A stretch of 14,410 nt of DNA from Ignavibacteria bacterium. GTDB taxonomy: Bacteria; Bacteroidota; Ignavibacteria; UBA10030; SZUA-254. Shown in pieces: positions 1 to 7,367 of this stretch; position 1 is the stretch's first letter, and each line of letters opens with the position of its first letter. The stretch is taken from positions 1-14,410 of the forward strand of contig VBOC01000045.1 in NCBI GenBank assembly GCA_005877655.1. Reading direction: 5' to 3'. The position numbers and the translations under genes were made by a program. The notes beneath the pieces were generated by a model. That model had not been told where the DNA came from. It was given only the letters and a program-made list of their open reading frames with translations, and searched no databases.

Positions 1-1356
1 ACGATCGGCACGGCCGCGGCCGGTGACGCGTCTCGCCTGGGCGCGGGGCCCGCACTGATTCTTTCCTTCGTTCTCACCGGCCTCGCGTGCGGCTTCGCTG
101 CGCTCTGCTACGCGGAGTTTGCGGCCATGGTCCCGATCTCAGGAAGCGCGTATACGTATTCCTATGCCACGATGGGCGAATTCATTGCCTGGATCATCGG
201 CTGGGACCTCATCATCGAGTATGCCGTCGGAAATGTCGCCGTTGCAATCAGCTGGGCAAATTATTTCAAGACCTTTGTCGGAGGGCTGGGGCTCATCGTC
301 CCCGATTGGCTGTCGACCGACTACCGCACGGCCGGGAGAATCCCCGGTCTGCTCGAGAATGCCCCCCATATTCTTGGCATCCCGATTGTATTCAATATCC
401 TGGCGTTCGGTATTGTCTCATTGATCACCATCGTGCTCGTGATCGGCATCAGGGAGAGCGCGAGAATCAATACAGTCATGGTCCTCCTGAAGCTGGCGGT
501 TCTAGGGTTTTTTGTTTTTGTGGGGTGGAAATATGTCAAACCCGAAAACTGGCATCCGTTCGCGCCCAATGGCTGGAGCGGGATCCAGTCCGGCGCTGCC
601 ATTGTGTTCTTCGCCTATATCGGGTTCGACGCCGTTTCGACCGTCGCCGAAGAAGTGCGCAACCCGAAGCGCGACCTGCCGAGGGGGATCATCGGATCAC
701 TGATCGTCTGTACGGTGATTTATATCGTTGTCGCCGCCGTCTTCACGGGCATCATACCCTATTCCGCGCTCGTCAAGATGCTGGCGACGCAGCAGGCGGA
801 ACCTTTGACGCTCGCGCTCCAATATGCGAAGATCGAAAACTGGGGAAGCCTCTTTGTGGGGATTGTCGCGTTCGGCTCGGTCGTCGCGCATACGGCGGTG
901 CTGCTCGTCTTCCAACTCGGGCAGCCGAGGATTTTCTTCTCGATGGCAAGGGACGGTTTGCTGCCGGCGGGGTTCGCAAAGGTGCACCCGAGATTTCGGA
1001 CTCCGCACGTCACGACGATCCTGACGGGTGTCGCCGTAGGGGTCTGCTCGATGTTTGTCAGCATCGACGAGATGGTCGATCTGACAAATATCGGGACGCT
1101 TTTCGCGTTTGCGCTTGTCTGCGCGGGAATTCTTATTCTCCGGAAGCGCGATCCGGATCGCCCGAGAGGCTTCAGGACACCCCTGGTTCCTCTCGTTCCT
1201 CTTTTCGGAATCGGCTCGTGCCTTTACCTGATGCTCGGACTTCCCCCGGTTACCTGGGTACGCTTCGGCCTTTGGCTGATCGTGGGGATGGTGATCTATT
1301 TCTTGTATGGCTTCAGGAAGAGCGGACTGGTGAGGAATCAGGTTTCGCCCAAATAA
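1..1356 (+). CDS. APC-superfamily amino-acid permease (5' end outside window)
   Basis: This is a polytopic inner-membrane transporter of the amino acid-polyamine-organocation superfamily. It is most like the cationic amino acid transporter/YfnA branch, which takes up amino acids by proton symport or exchange. The frame is open from base 1 and starts inside the protein at the TIGTAAA segment (the conserved GTxAA stretch near TM1-TM2). About 50 N-terminal residues are therefore missing, and the ATG at 127 is internal. Recognisable family stretches are FAALCYAEFAAMVPISGSAYTY early on, FFAYIGFDAVSTVAEEVRNP in the middle (the usual TM6 region), LGQPRIFFSMARDGLLP, and the C-terminal DLTNIGTLFAFALVCAGIL and RDPDRPRGFRTPLVP. 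About ten hydrophobic segments remain. The substrate cannot be fixed from sequence. The 3' end overlaps the convergent livF gene by 19 bp, and no terminator is visible between them. Confidence 0.93.
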   Translation, partial: TIGTAAAGDASRLGAGPALILSFVLTGLACGFAALCYAEFAAMVPISGSAYTYSYATMGEFIAWIIGWDLIIEYAVGNVAVAISWANYFKTFVGGLGLIVPDWLSTDYRTAGRIPGLLENAPHILGIPIVFNILAFGIVSLITIVLVIGIRESARINTVMVLLKLAVLGFFVFVGWKYVKPENWHPFAPNGWSGIQSGAAIVFFAYIGFDAVSTVAEEVRNPKRDLPRGIIGSLIVCTVIYIVVAAVFTGIIPYSALVKMLATQQAEPLTLALQYAKIENWGSLFVGIVAFGSVVAHTAVLLVFQLGQPRIFFSMARDGLLPAGFAKVHPRFRTPHVTTILTGVAVGVCSMFVSIDEMVDLTNIGTLFAFALVCAGILILRKRDPDRPRGFRTPLVPLVPLFGIGSCLYLMLGLPPVTWVRFGLWLIVGMVIYFLYGFRKSGLVRNQVSPK

Positions 1357-2000
1357 GCCTTCCGAACCCCCTCGTTCTTCGCGATCTCGGACGCTTTCCC
1401 CTCGATCATCAGCTCACCGGTTTCGACGACCAAAAGAATCGTCATCCCGAGCTCCCGATTGATCTCCTGAATCTTTTCGAAGATTGTCTTTACCAAAATC
1501 GGGGCGATCCCCAGGGAGGGTTCGTCGAGGAGCAGCAGACGCGGACGCGTCATCAAGGCTCTCCCGATGGCAAGCATCTGTTGTTCTCCCCCCGAGAGCG
1601 TCCCCCCGGGCTGTTTGATGCGTTCCCTGAGGCGGGGAAAAATCGAAAAGACGAAATCGAGGTCATTCTGGATTTCGGCGCGGTTCTTCCTGAGGTAGGC
1701 CCCCATTTCAAGATTTTCTTTCACCGTGAGATTGGCGAAAATCATTCTCCCCTCCGGAGCCTGACCCACGCCGAGGGCGACGATTTCATGCGGGGGGCGA
1801 TTGGTGAGTTCCACGTCTTCGAAGCGGATTGTTCCCCTCGACGCTTTGACGAGTCCGGAAATCGTCCGCAGCGTCGTGGTCTTGCCCGCCCCATTCGCCC
1901 CGAGCATCGTCGCGATCTGGCCGCGTGCGATTGAGAGCGAAACACCCTTGATCGCATGGATTCCGCCGTAACGCACCTCGAGCCGTTCGACCGTAAGCAT
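1338..2000 (-). CDS. livF: LivF-type ABC transporter ATP-binding protein, apparently with an internal deletion
   Basis: This is a cytoplasmic ATPase of the branched-chain amino-acid (LIV) ABC importer, expected to pair with LivG under the LivH/LivM permease. Visible motifs are Walker A GANGAGKTT (about residue 35), the LivF hallmark VGQAPEGR (about 78-85), signature LSGGEQQ (about 135) and Walker B LLLLDEPS (about 156). The usual LivF continuation after ILLV is an EQNA-type switch followed by roughly a dozen residues before ETGE. Here ILLV runs straight into VETGELMIEGKASEI, so about 16 residues including the switch residue are missing in frame. The protein is 220 residues against about 235-240 normally. 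The ATG at 2000 is chosen. An in-frame TTG lies two codons upstream (2006), and neither has a good Shine-Dalgarno. It is the last gene of the liv operon, 25 bp after livG. It may be impaired or the gap may be an assembly error. Confidence 0.9.
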   Translation of the reverse strand: MLTVERLEVRYGGIHAIKGVSLSIARGQIATMLGANGAGKTTTLRTISGLVKASRGTIRFEDVELTNRPPHEIVALGVGQAPEGRMIFANLTVKENLEMGAYLRKNRAEIQNDLDFVFSIFPRLRERIKQPGGTLSGGEQQMLAIGRALMTRPRLLLLDEPSLGIAPILVKTIFEKIQEINRELGMTILLVVETGELMIEGKASEIAKNEGVRKAYLGET

Positions 2001-2025
2001 GTTCAAGAGATGGCGGACGCGGTCA

Positions 2026-2808
2026 TCAGGCGGCCTGTTCTCCGAGATACGCCTCGATGACGCTCAGGTTGTTCCTGATCGCTTCGGGGGGCCCTTCCGC
2101 GATCTTGATGCCGTAATCGAGCACGATGATACGCTCGCAGATTCCCATGACGACTTTCATGTCGTGTTCAATCAGGAGGATTGCGATATCAAACCGTTCC
2201 TTGACCAGCCGGATCAGCCGCATCAATTCCACCTTCTCGGTGGCATTCATGCCCGCGGCCGGTTCGTCCAGTAAAAGGAGCTGCGGCTTTGTGGCCAGCG
2301 CGCGGACGATCTCGGTCCGCCGCTGATCGCCATAGGGGAGCGACGTCGCCCGTTCGTTCATCACATGAGTCAGGTTAAAAATTTCCAGGAGTTCAACGAT
2401 CGACGCCCGGACGGCGCGCTCTTCCTCGTGGAACCTTGGGAGCTGCAGCGTTGAATGGCTGAAACCGTGCCGCAGGGTCTTGACGAGCGATACTTGAATG
2501 TTCTCGTAGACCGTGAGGCTCGGGAACAGGCGGATGTTCTGAAACGTTCTGCCGATCCCGAGTCCGGCTATCTGGTACGGTTTCAATCCCACGATATTCC
2601 GTCCATCGAACAGGACGCTCCCCTTCGTGGGCTGATAGACTCCGGTGATCATGTTGAACACGGTGGTTTTTCCCGCGCCGTTCGGACCGATCATGCCGAG
2701 AAGGTCTCGTCGACCGATCGCGACTTCGAGGGCGGAAACGGCGGTAAGCCCTCCGAAATTGATCCCGCACGCCTTCAGTTCGAGGATGTTTCCCGGCGCG
2801 CTATTCAC
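2026..2808 (-). CDS. livG: LivG-type ABC transporter ATP-binding protein
   Basis: This is the second ATPase of the LIV-type branched-chain amino-acid importer, on the cytoplasmic face. The 260-residue product has the normal LivG length. Visible motifs are Walker A GPNGAGKTT (about 42-50), the Q-loop in IGRTFQNIRLF (about 85-95), the LivG variant signature LPYGDQRR in place of LSGGQ, Walker B LLLLDEPAAGMN, and the H-loop in ILLIEHDMKVVMGICERI. The end ...VIEAYLGE is typical of the family. The start is GTG at 2808, which overlaps the livM stop as GTGA, indicating translational coupling. Unlike LivF, nothing appears to be missing. Confidence 0.95.
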   Translation of the reverse strand: MNSAPGNILELKACGINFGGLTAVSALEVAIGRRDLLGMIGPNGAGKTTVFNMITGVYQPTKGSVLFDGRNIVGLKPYQIAGLGIGRTFQNIRLFPSLTVYENIQVSLVKTLRHGFSHSTLQLPRFHEEERAVRASIVELLEIFNLTHVMNERATSLPYGDQRRTEIVRALATKPQLLLLDEPAAGMNATEKVELMRLIRLVKERFDIAILLIEHDMKVVMGICERIIVLDYGIKIAEGPPEAIRNNLSVIEAYLGEQAA

Positions 2809-3767
2809 ACCGGCATTGCCTGTTTGCGAAGACGGCCGAGGAGCGATCGCAGTGAGAGCTCCCTGCCGAAGAGGCCCTGGGGCCGCGTGATCATAATAAT
2901 AACCAGAGAGAGCGAGTAGATGACCATCCGATATTCCGCGATCGGACGCAGGGCCTCCGGGAGGATCGTGAGAAGAGCGGCCGCGATGATGACGCCGGGT
3001 GTATTGCCCATGCCGCCGACGATGACCATGACCACGATTTCAATCGACCTTATAAAACTGAACTGCTGGGGATTAATATAAGAAACGAAGTGAGCATACA
3101 ATCCCCCCGCTACACCGGCAAAGAAGGCGCCCGTGACAAACGCAACGACCTTATACTTGGTCGTATTGATGCCCATGGCCTGGGCGGCAATCTCATCGTC
3201 CCGAACGGCGAGAAATCCCTTCCCGTAGGAGGAGTTCACCAGGTTTGAGATAACGAACACCGTGATCGAAACTACGCTGAAGACCCAGAAAAAATTGGTC
3301 AGCTTTGGAATTCCGGTAAACCCTCTTGCCCCGCCGAGGAAATCCAGATTCTGGATGACGACGCGTATGATCTCACCGAAGCCGAGCGTCGTGATGGCCA
3401 GATAATCCCCCCGCAGGCGCAGACTCGGGATTCCGACGAGCAGGCCGGCGAGTGCTGCCACGATGCCACCAAGAACGAGTGCGAGCGGCAAGATAATGAC
3501 GGCCGAGCTGCCGCCCGGTGTCGCGCCGAGCGTGGTCGAAACGACCGCCCCCGTATATCCGCCGAGAGCCATGAACCCGGCGTGTCCCAGCGAGAATTGT
3601 CCGGCGTAGCCGTTGATGAGATTGAGACTCGTGGCGAGGATGATATTGATTCCGATGTAGATGATGATCTGGAGGAAGTACGGGTTGATTTGGGACTGGA
3701 ACAGCGAGACGATAAAGCTTATCGCGATCGCGGCCAGCAGCACGACCTTGGTGGCGTGGACTCCCAT
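2805..3767 (-). CDS. livM: LivM-type branched-chain amino-acid ABC permease
   Basis: This is one of the two transmembrane subunits of the LIV importer, forming the inner-membrane channel with LivH. The 320-residue protein is almost entirely hydrophobic, with about eight to ten membrane segments. The stretches LATSLNLINGYAGQFSLGHAGF (split here only by eye), GIPSLRLRGDYLAITTLGFG and AVRDDEIAAQAMGIN are diagnostic of LivM; the last is the cytoplasmic loop that contacts the ATPases. The C-terminus ...ITRPQGLFGRE is also typical. It starts at ATG 3767, 2 bp after the livH stop, and overlaps livG by 4 bp. The substrate is inferred from family membership as leucine, isoleucine, valine or related compounds. 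Confidence 0.95.
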   Translation of the reverse strand: MGVHATKVVLLAAIAISFIVSLFQSQINPYFLQIIIYIGINIILATSLNLINGYAGQFSLGHAGFMALGGYTGAVVSTTLGATPGGSSAVIILPLALVLGGIVAALAGLLVGIPSLRLRGDYLAITTLGFGEIIRVVIQNLDFLGGARGFTGIPKLTNFFWVFSVVSITVFVISNLVNSSYGKGFLAVRDDEIAAQAMGINTTKYKVVAFVTGAFFAGVAGGLYAHFVSYINPQQFSFIRSIEIVVMVIVGGMGNTPGVIIAAALLTILPEALRPIAEYRMVIYSLSLVIIMITRPQGLFGRELSLRSLLGRLRKQAMPV

Positions 3768-3769
3768 GG

Positions 3770-4675
3770 CTACACTTTTTCGGATTCGGCTCGGCCCAGA
3801 ATCCCCGAGGGCTTGAAGAGAAGAATCAGGATGAGAATCCCAAACGCGATCGCATCCCGATACGTCGGTGAAAGATATCCGGTGACGAATGTCTCGATCA
3901 ATCCGATGATAAACCCGCCGATGGCGGCGCCCGGGATGTTCCCGATTCCGCCGAGCACGGCTGAGATGAACGCCTTGAGGCCCGGGAAGACCCCCATCAG
4001 GGGATTGATGCTCGGGTAGAGGCTCCCGTAGAGAATCCCTGCGGCGGCGGCCAGGCTGGACCCCAACACGAACGTAAACGAGATAACGGTGTCGATGTTG
4101 ATGCCCATGAGGCTCGCGGCGGACTGGTTGTAGGAAACCGCCCGCATGGCGGTACCCAGCTTGGTTTTCATAACGATGAAGCGCAGGAGCAGCATCAGAC
4201 CGACCGTGGTAGCGATGACGATGACGGGGGTCGAGCGCAGGACGAGGTTCGGGGTATTGATGATCACCGCGGACGGCAGAAGAGTAGGGAATGACTTCGG
4301 ATCGGGGCCGAAAACCAGCTGTCCGCCGAACTCGAGGAAAAGCGAGATGCCGATTGCCGTGATCAGGATCGTGAGCTTCGGCCGGGGGCGAAGAGGCCTG
4401 TAGGCGAGTTTCTCGATCGTGACGCCAAGCGCGGAACAGACGAGCATCGAGAGGAGGAGCGTGATCGGCCCGGCAATAAGAAGCGAGCCGCCGACGAGCG
4501 GCACGATGCGGGGTGCGGCGTAGTACCCGACGAACGCGCCCACCATGAACGCATCGCCGTGCGGAAAATTAATAAAACGCAGGACCCCGTAGACCATCGT
4601 GTAGCCGAGAGCGATGAGCGCGTAAATGCTGCCGAGAGAAATCCCGTTAATGATTTGCTGCAGCAGTTCGCTCAT
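3770..4675 (-). CDS. livH: LivH-type branched-chain amino-acid ABC permease
   Basis: This is the LivH membrane subunit of the LIV importer. The 301-residue product has the family N-terminus QQIINGISLGSIYALIALGY, then RFINFPHGDAFMVGAF, the loop KTKLGTAMRAVSYNQSAASL (coupling-helix region near residue 185) and the C-terminal AVLGGIGNIPGAAIGGF and ...LLFKPSGILG. About eight hydrophobic segments are visible. It starts at ATG 4675, with AAGG ending 4 bases upstream as a short Shine-Dalgarno, 21 bp after the livK stop. It is followed after 2 bp by livM, so the genes are clearly in one operon. Confidence 0.95.
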   Translation of the reverse strand: MSELLQQIINGISLGSIYALIALGYTMVYGVLRFINFPHGDAFMVGAFVGYYAAPRIVPLVGGSLLIAGPITLLLSMLVCSALGVTIEKLAYRPLRPRPKLTILITAIGISLFLEFGGQLVFGPDPKSFPTLLPSAVIINTPNLVLRSTPVIVIATTVGLMLLLRFIVMKTKLGTAMRAVSYNQSAASLMGINIDTVISFTFVLGSSLAAAAGILYGSLYPSINPLMGVFPGLKAFISAVLGGIGNIPGAAIGGFIIGLIETFVTGYLSPTYRDAIAFGILILILLFKPSGILGRAESEKV

Positions 4676-4696
4676 GTACCTTGAGCAGGATGACCG

Positions 4697-5866
4697 TCAC
4701 TCTTGGCGGTCGTCAGGGCCGGATGCGAGAACGACGGCGGATTTGGACGCGTTGCGGTTATTGTCGATTGTGATTGTGCCGCTCACGCCGTCGAAATCTT
4801 TCGTGGCGGCGATTGCGTCCCGCAGCTTCGGCCCGTCTGTCGATCCGGCGCGCCGGATCGCGTCCATGAGGATGCTGACGGCGTCGTAGCTCAATGCCGC
4901 AATAGCGTCAGGAGTCTCATTGTACTTTTCATGGAACTTCTTCACGAAATTTTGCACGACGGGGCGCGGGTCTGACGTGCTGTAGTGGTTGGCATAGTAC
5001 GTGCCTTCCATAGAAGCGCCCCCGATCTCGAGGAGCTTCGCGGAATCCCACCCATCCCCTCCCATGAACGGAACCTTGATGTTGAGCTCCCGGCCCTGTT
5101 TGACAATGAGGGCCGCCTCGTTATAGTAGCCCGGTACAATGATGATCTCAGGATCGGCCGCCTTGATTGCGGTGAGCTGGGCCTTAAAGTCATTGTCACC
5201 CTCGCTGTACGCCTGCTCGACGACAACTTCACCGCCCATTTGCTTGAAACTCTGGGCGAAATAATGCGCGAGCCCAACGGAGTACTCGTTTTTGACGTCC
5301 TTGAGAATGGCAGCTCGCTTAAGGTTTAAGCTATTGTGGACAAACCGCGCAATGACGTCCCCCTGGAAATCGTCCGTGAAGCAGACGCGGAAGATGTAGT
5401 CGCCGACTTGCGTGACCTTCGGATTTGTTGAGGACGGAGTGATCATCGGGACACCGTTCGACTGGCAGATCGGAGCCGCGGCAAGGGTTCGGCCGGATGC
5501 GACCTCGCCGACCACGGCCTTTACACCGTCCCGCGTGATCAATTTTGTGACAACCGTGGCCGCCTCTTCGGGCTTCGACTGCGTATCCTCGGTGAGAAGC
5601 TTGATCTGCTTCCCGAGAACGCCTCCTGAGGCATTCGTCTCCTGCATCACGAGCGTCGCACCCTTGTGCGTGGACGTGCCAAACGTCGCCGCGGTGCCGG
5701 TGAGGGACGAATACTCGCCGATCTGTATCGTGTTGTCACCCCCGCCCCCGCCGCAACCGGCCAGGAGCAATATCCCACAGAGTGCGACCAAAGGGTGTAA
5801 CCCGAGGCAGGCTCGGATGGCCGTTGAGAACCGATTCAAGTATGAATCTAGGGGTAACGGTTGCAT
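4697..5866 (-). CDS. livK: LivK/LivJ-like substrate-binding lipoprotein of the LIV ABC importer
   Basis: This is a type-I periplasmic binding protein (Peripla_BP_6 family) that captures branched-chain amino acids or related ligands for LivHMGF. The 389-residue product begins with a basic N-terminus and a hydrophobic run ending in lipobox LLLAGC, with Cys38 as the probable lipidated residue, followed by a Gly-rich linker. The mature part shows IGEYSSLTGTAATFGTST, GAVVGEV-like (KAVVGEVASGR), PMITPSSTNPKVTQVGDYIFR and the C-terminal DGVSGTITIDNNRNASKSAVVL. The frame is open to 5983, but ATG 5866 is preferred because AGGAG lies 7 bases upstream and a signal peptide starts there. It is the first gene of the operon. 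The C-terminus (after VVL) is a few to about 20 residues shorter than I would expect, without a clear frameshift partner. The real ligand could be another small carboxylate or amide. Confidence 0.92.
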   Translation of the reverse strand: MQPLPLDSYLNRFSTAIRACLGLHPLVALCGILLLAGCGGGGGDNTIQIGEYSSLTGTAATFGTSTHKGATLVMQETNASGGVLGKQIKLLTEDTQSKPEEAATVVTKLITRDGVKAVVGEVASGRTLAAAPICQSNGVPMITPSSTNPKVTQVGDYIFRVCFTDDFQGDVIARFVHNSLNLKRAAILKDVKNEYSVGLAHYFAQSFKQMGGEVVVEQAYSEGDNDFKAQLTAIKAADPEIIIVPGYYNEAALIVKQGRELNIKVPFMGGDGWDSAKLLEIGGASMEGTYYANHYSTSDPRPVVQNFVKKFHEKYNETPDAIAALSYDAVSILMDAIRRAGSTDGPKLRDAIAATKDFDGVSGTITIDNNRNASKSAVVLASGPDDRQE

Positions 5867-5873
5867 GAAAGAT

Positions 5874-5878
5874 CTCCT
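5874..5878 (-). promoter_or_regulatory. Shine-Dalgarno deciding the livK start
   Basis: On the minus strand AGGAG stands 7 bases before ATG 5866. This is the best ribosome-binding site in the operon, and it rejects the 39-residue longer reading from 5983. Confidence 0.85.
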
Positions 5879-5924
5879 GAAGGAAGTCGAAGTTGCGATT
5901 AAAGACGGCCTGAATAATTCGCAG

Positions 5925-5952
5925 AGTATACAAAAAAAACCGTTTGAATCAA
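5925..5952 (-). promoter_or_regulatory. Probable promoter of the livKHMGF operon
   Basis: On the minus strand TTGATT (5947-5952) and TATACT (5925-5930) are separated by 16 bases, matching a sigma-70 type promoter at four and five of six positions. The spacer contains a run of eight T. The predicted transcript starts about 50 bases before the livK ATG. If the host uses a Bacteroidota-type sigma factor, the exact boxes would differ. Confidence 0.5.
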
Positions 5953-5977
5953 AACACCCGAATCCGGCCGGATTCAG
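5951..5977 (-). terminator. Possible intrinsic terminator after the M28 peptidase gene
   Basis: Seventeen bases after the peptidase stop, the minus-strand RNA can fold an 8-bp stem around a GGCC loop. The core is the perfect palindrome GAATCCGGCCGGATTC at 5960-5975. It is followed within a few bases by UUUU. The U-tract is short, so termination may be weak. It abuts and slightly overlaps the -35 box of the liv promoter. Confidence 0.4.
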
Positions 5978-5993
5978 CGGCACGCCGAAGTCC

Positions 5994-7367
5994 CTACCTG
6001 CCGCTGGCTCCGGGGATTGCCATCAGGCTGGCATTTCCGTCGCGGTCGACCGCCTGGACTCCGAACAGAAAATCGTCCTTCGATACTCCGATGGTTACCG
6101 AACTGTCCTCCACGAACCGGGTGTACTGCCATGCCGCCGCAGTGGTCTCGCGATAGCGGACGCTGTAACCCGCTAGATCTGCCTCGGAATTCTTGCGCCA
6201 GGTGAGGCGGGTTCCGTATTCAAGATTCCTGGTGATGATCACGGAGCCGGCCGGCATCGCGGGGGCGAGGGCGAGTGTTGCAAGCGCGGCCGCATTGATT
6301 CTGGCGATATTTGCGCAGTAGGCGAAGTTGACGAACGCTGGAAGGTCGCCGTATTGTCTGCCGCTGTCCGTCCGCACATCCTGGTGCTGGTGATCGAAAT
6401 TCTCCCGTGCCTCCGTGAAACGGACCGCCGGGAACCCGCGCTCATGAAACGGCAAATGGTCACCGCCCCGGAGAAACCGGTCGCGGCGATACACCAACCG
6501 TACGTTGAAGTTCGGAACATACTGCGTTCCGATTTCCTGAATGTATCTGGCGAGGGTGCGGGATGCGCCGTCATTTTCGAGACCCAGGAGATTACGCTGA
6601 CGGAAGACTGATCCTGTGTCCGTGGGGCTGTACGCTTCTGAAAAGACACGGACAAACGTGCTTTCGACCTCACCGCCGCCGCCCAGGATGCCGCCGACGA
6701 TGTCGTTATTAAGAACGCCCTCGACGCGCCAGCCGTTCTCCCGCGCGAATTCGGCCAGGGCAGTCGAGCCGAGAAGACCCTGCTCCTCGCCTGCGAACGC
6801 GGCGAAAATAATCGTTGTTCTGAACCGGTGCTTGCTGAAAACTCTCGCCAGCTCCAGCACGAGAGCCGTTCCGGTGCCGTCGTCGTCGGCTCCCGGAGCT
6901 TCGCTGACCGAGTCGAGCGCATTCGTGGCGCGTGAATCGTAGTGACCGGAGAGGAGCAGGCAGACCGGATTACCCGCGCCTGACATCCCGCCGTTTCCCG
7001 GATCCGATGCGCCGGATCGAAGAATGGCGAGCACATTGACGACCTTGACGGGATGGGGAAGACGGGCCGATGGAGCAGCCGTCGTCGGGAAGTATTGGAC
7101 GCTCATATTGGAAGCCGAGCGGGCGTAACGATCGAACTCCGACTTGATCCACCGGCGAGCGGCACCGATGCCGCGCGTATTCGTCAGCGTATCGGAGAGT
7201 GTGTGACGGGTCTTGAAGCTGGCGAGCTTTTCAACGGTGGCGCGGAGACTTTCAGCAGATACCTCCGAGACGATCTGGCCGACGAGCGGGCTTCTCCCCG
7301 GAGGCTGGTCCGCAAGAAGAGTGAGCCGGACACCCACCAGCAGTAAGAGGACAAATTCAGAGCGCAA
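5994..7367 (-). CDS. Exported M28-family zinc aminopeptidase with C-terminal fibronectin-III-like domain
   Basis: This is a probable extracytoplasmic metallo-aminopeptidase of the M28 co-catalytic di-zinc family. The metal-site motifs are all present: LLLSGHYDSRA (His ligand), GADDDGTG (bridging Asp), FAGEEQGLLGS (catalytic and metal Glu), NNDIVGG (Asp ligand) and GGDHLPF...NFDHQHQD (final His). After LATLALAPAMP, a 90-residue C-terminal module with TRLTWRKN, LAGYSVRYRET and FGVQAVDRDGN looks like a fibronectin type III fold. The start is uncertain. The frame is open to 7472, but the TTG at 7367 gives a compact signal peptide (MRSEFVLLLLVGVRLTLLA) and overlaps the bshA end by 11 bp. The alternative ATG at 7439 would overlap bshA by 83 bp and put a Ser/Arg-rich leader before the hydrophobic segment. 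It is downstream of and probably co-transcribed with bshA, although no functional link is evident. Confidence 0.9.
   Translation of the reverse strand: MRSEFVLLLLVGVRLTLLADQPPGRSPLVGQIVSEVSAESLRATVEKLASFKTRHTLSDTLTNTRGIGAARRWIKSEFDRYARSASNMSVQYFPTTAAPSARLPHPVKVVNVLAILRSGASDPGNGGMSGAGNPVCLLLSGHYDSRATNALDSVSEAPGADDDGTGTALVLELARVFSKHRFRTTIIFAAFAGEEQGLLGSTALAEFARENGWRVEGVLNNDIVGGILGGGGEVESTFVRVFSEAYSPTDTGSVFRQRNLLGLENDGASRTLARYIQEIGTQYVPNFNVRLVYRRDRFLRGGDHLPFHERGFPAVRFTEARENFDHQHQDVRTDSGRQYGDLPAFVNFAYCANIARINAAALATLALAPAMPAGSVIITRNLEYGTRLTWRKNSEADLAGYSVRYRETTAAAWQYTRFVEDSSVTIGVSKDDFLFGVQAVDRDGNASLMAIPGASGR

Noticed and set aside
87..1934. Long plus-strand frame of 615 codons crossing the permease and livF
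   Set aside because: It is a shadow frame. The product is Arg/Cys/His-rich without motifs, whereas the permease (frame from base 1) and LivF (minus strand) are unmistakable.
5867..5983. 39-codon N-terminal extension of the livK product
   Set aside because: It contains the promoter and Shine-Dalgarno and would put extra sequence before a proper lipoprotein signal peptide.
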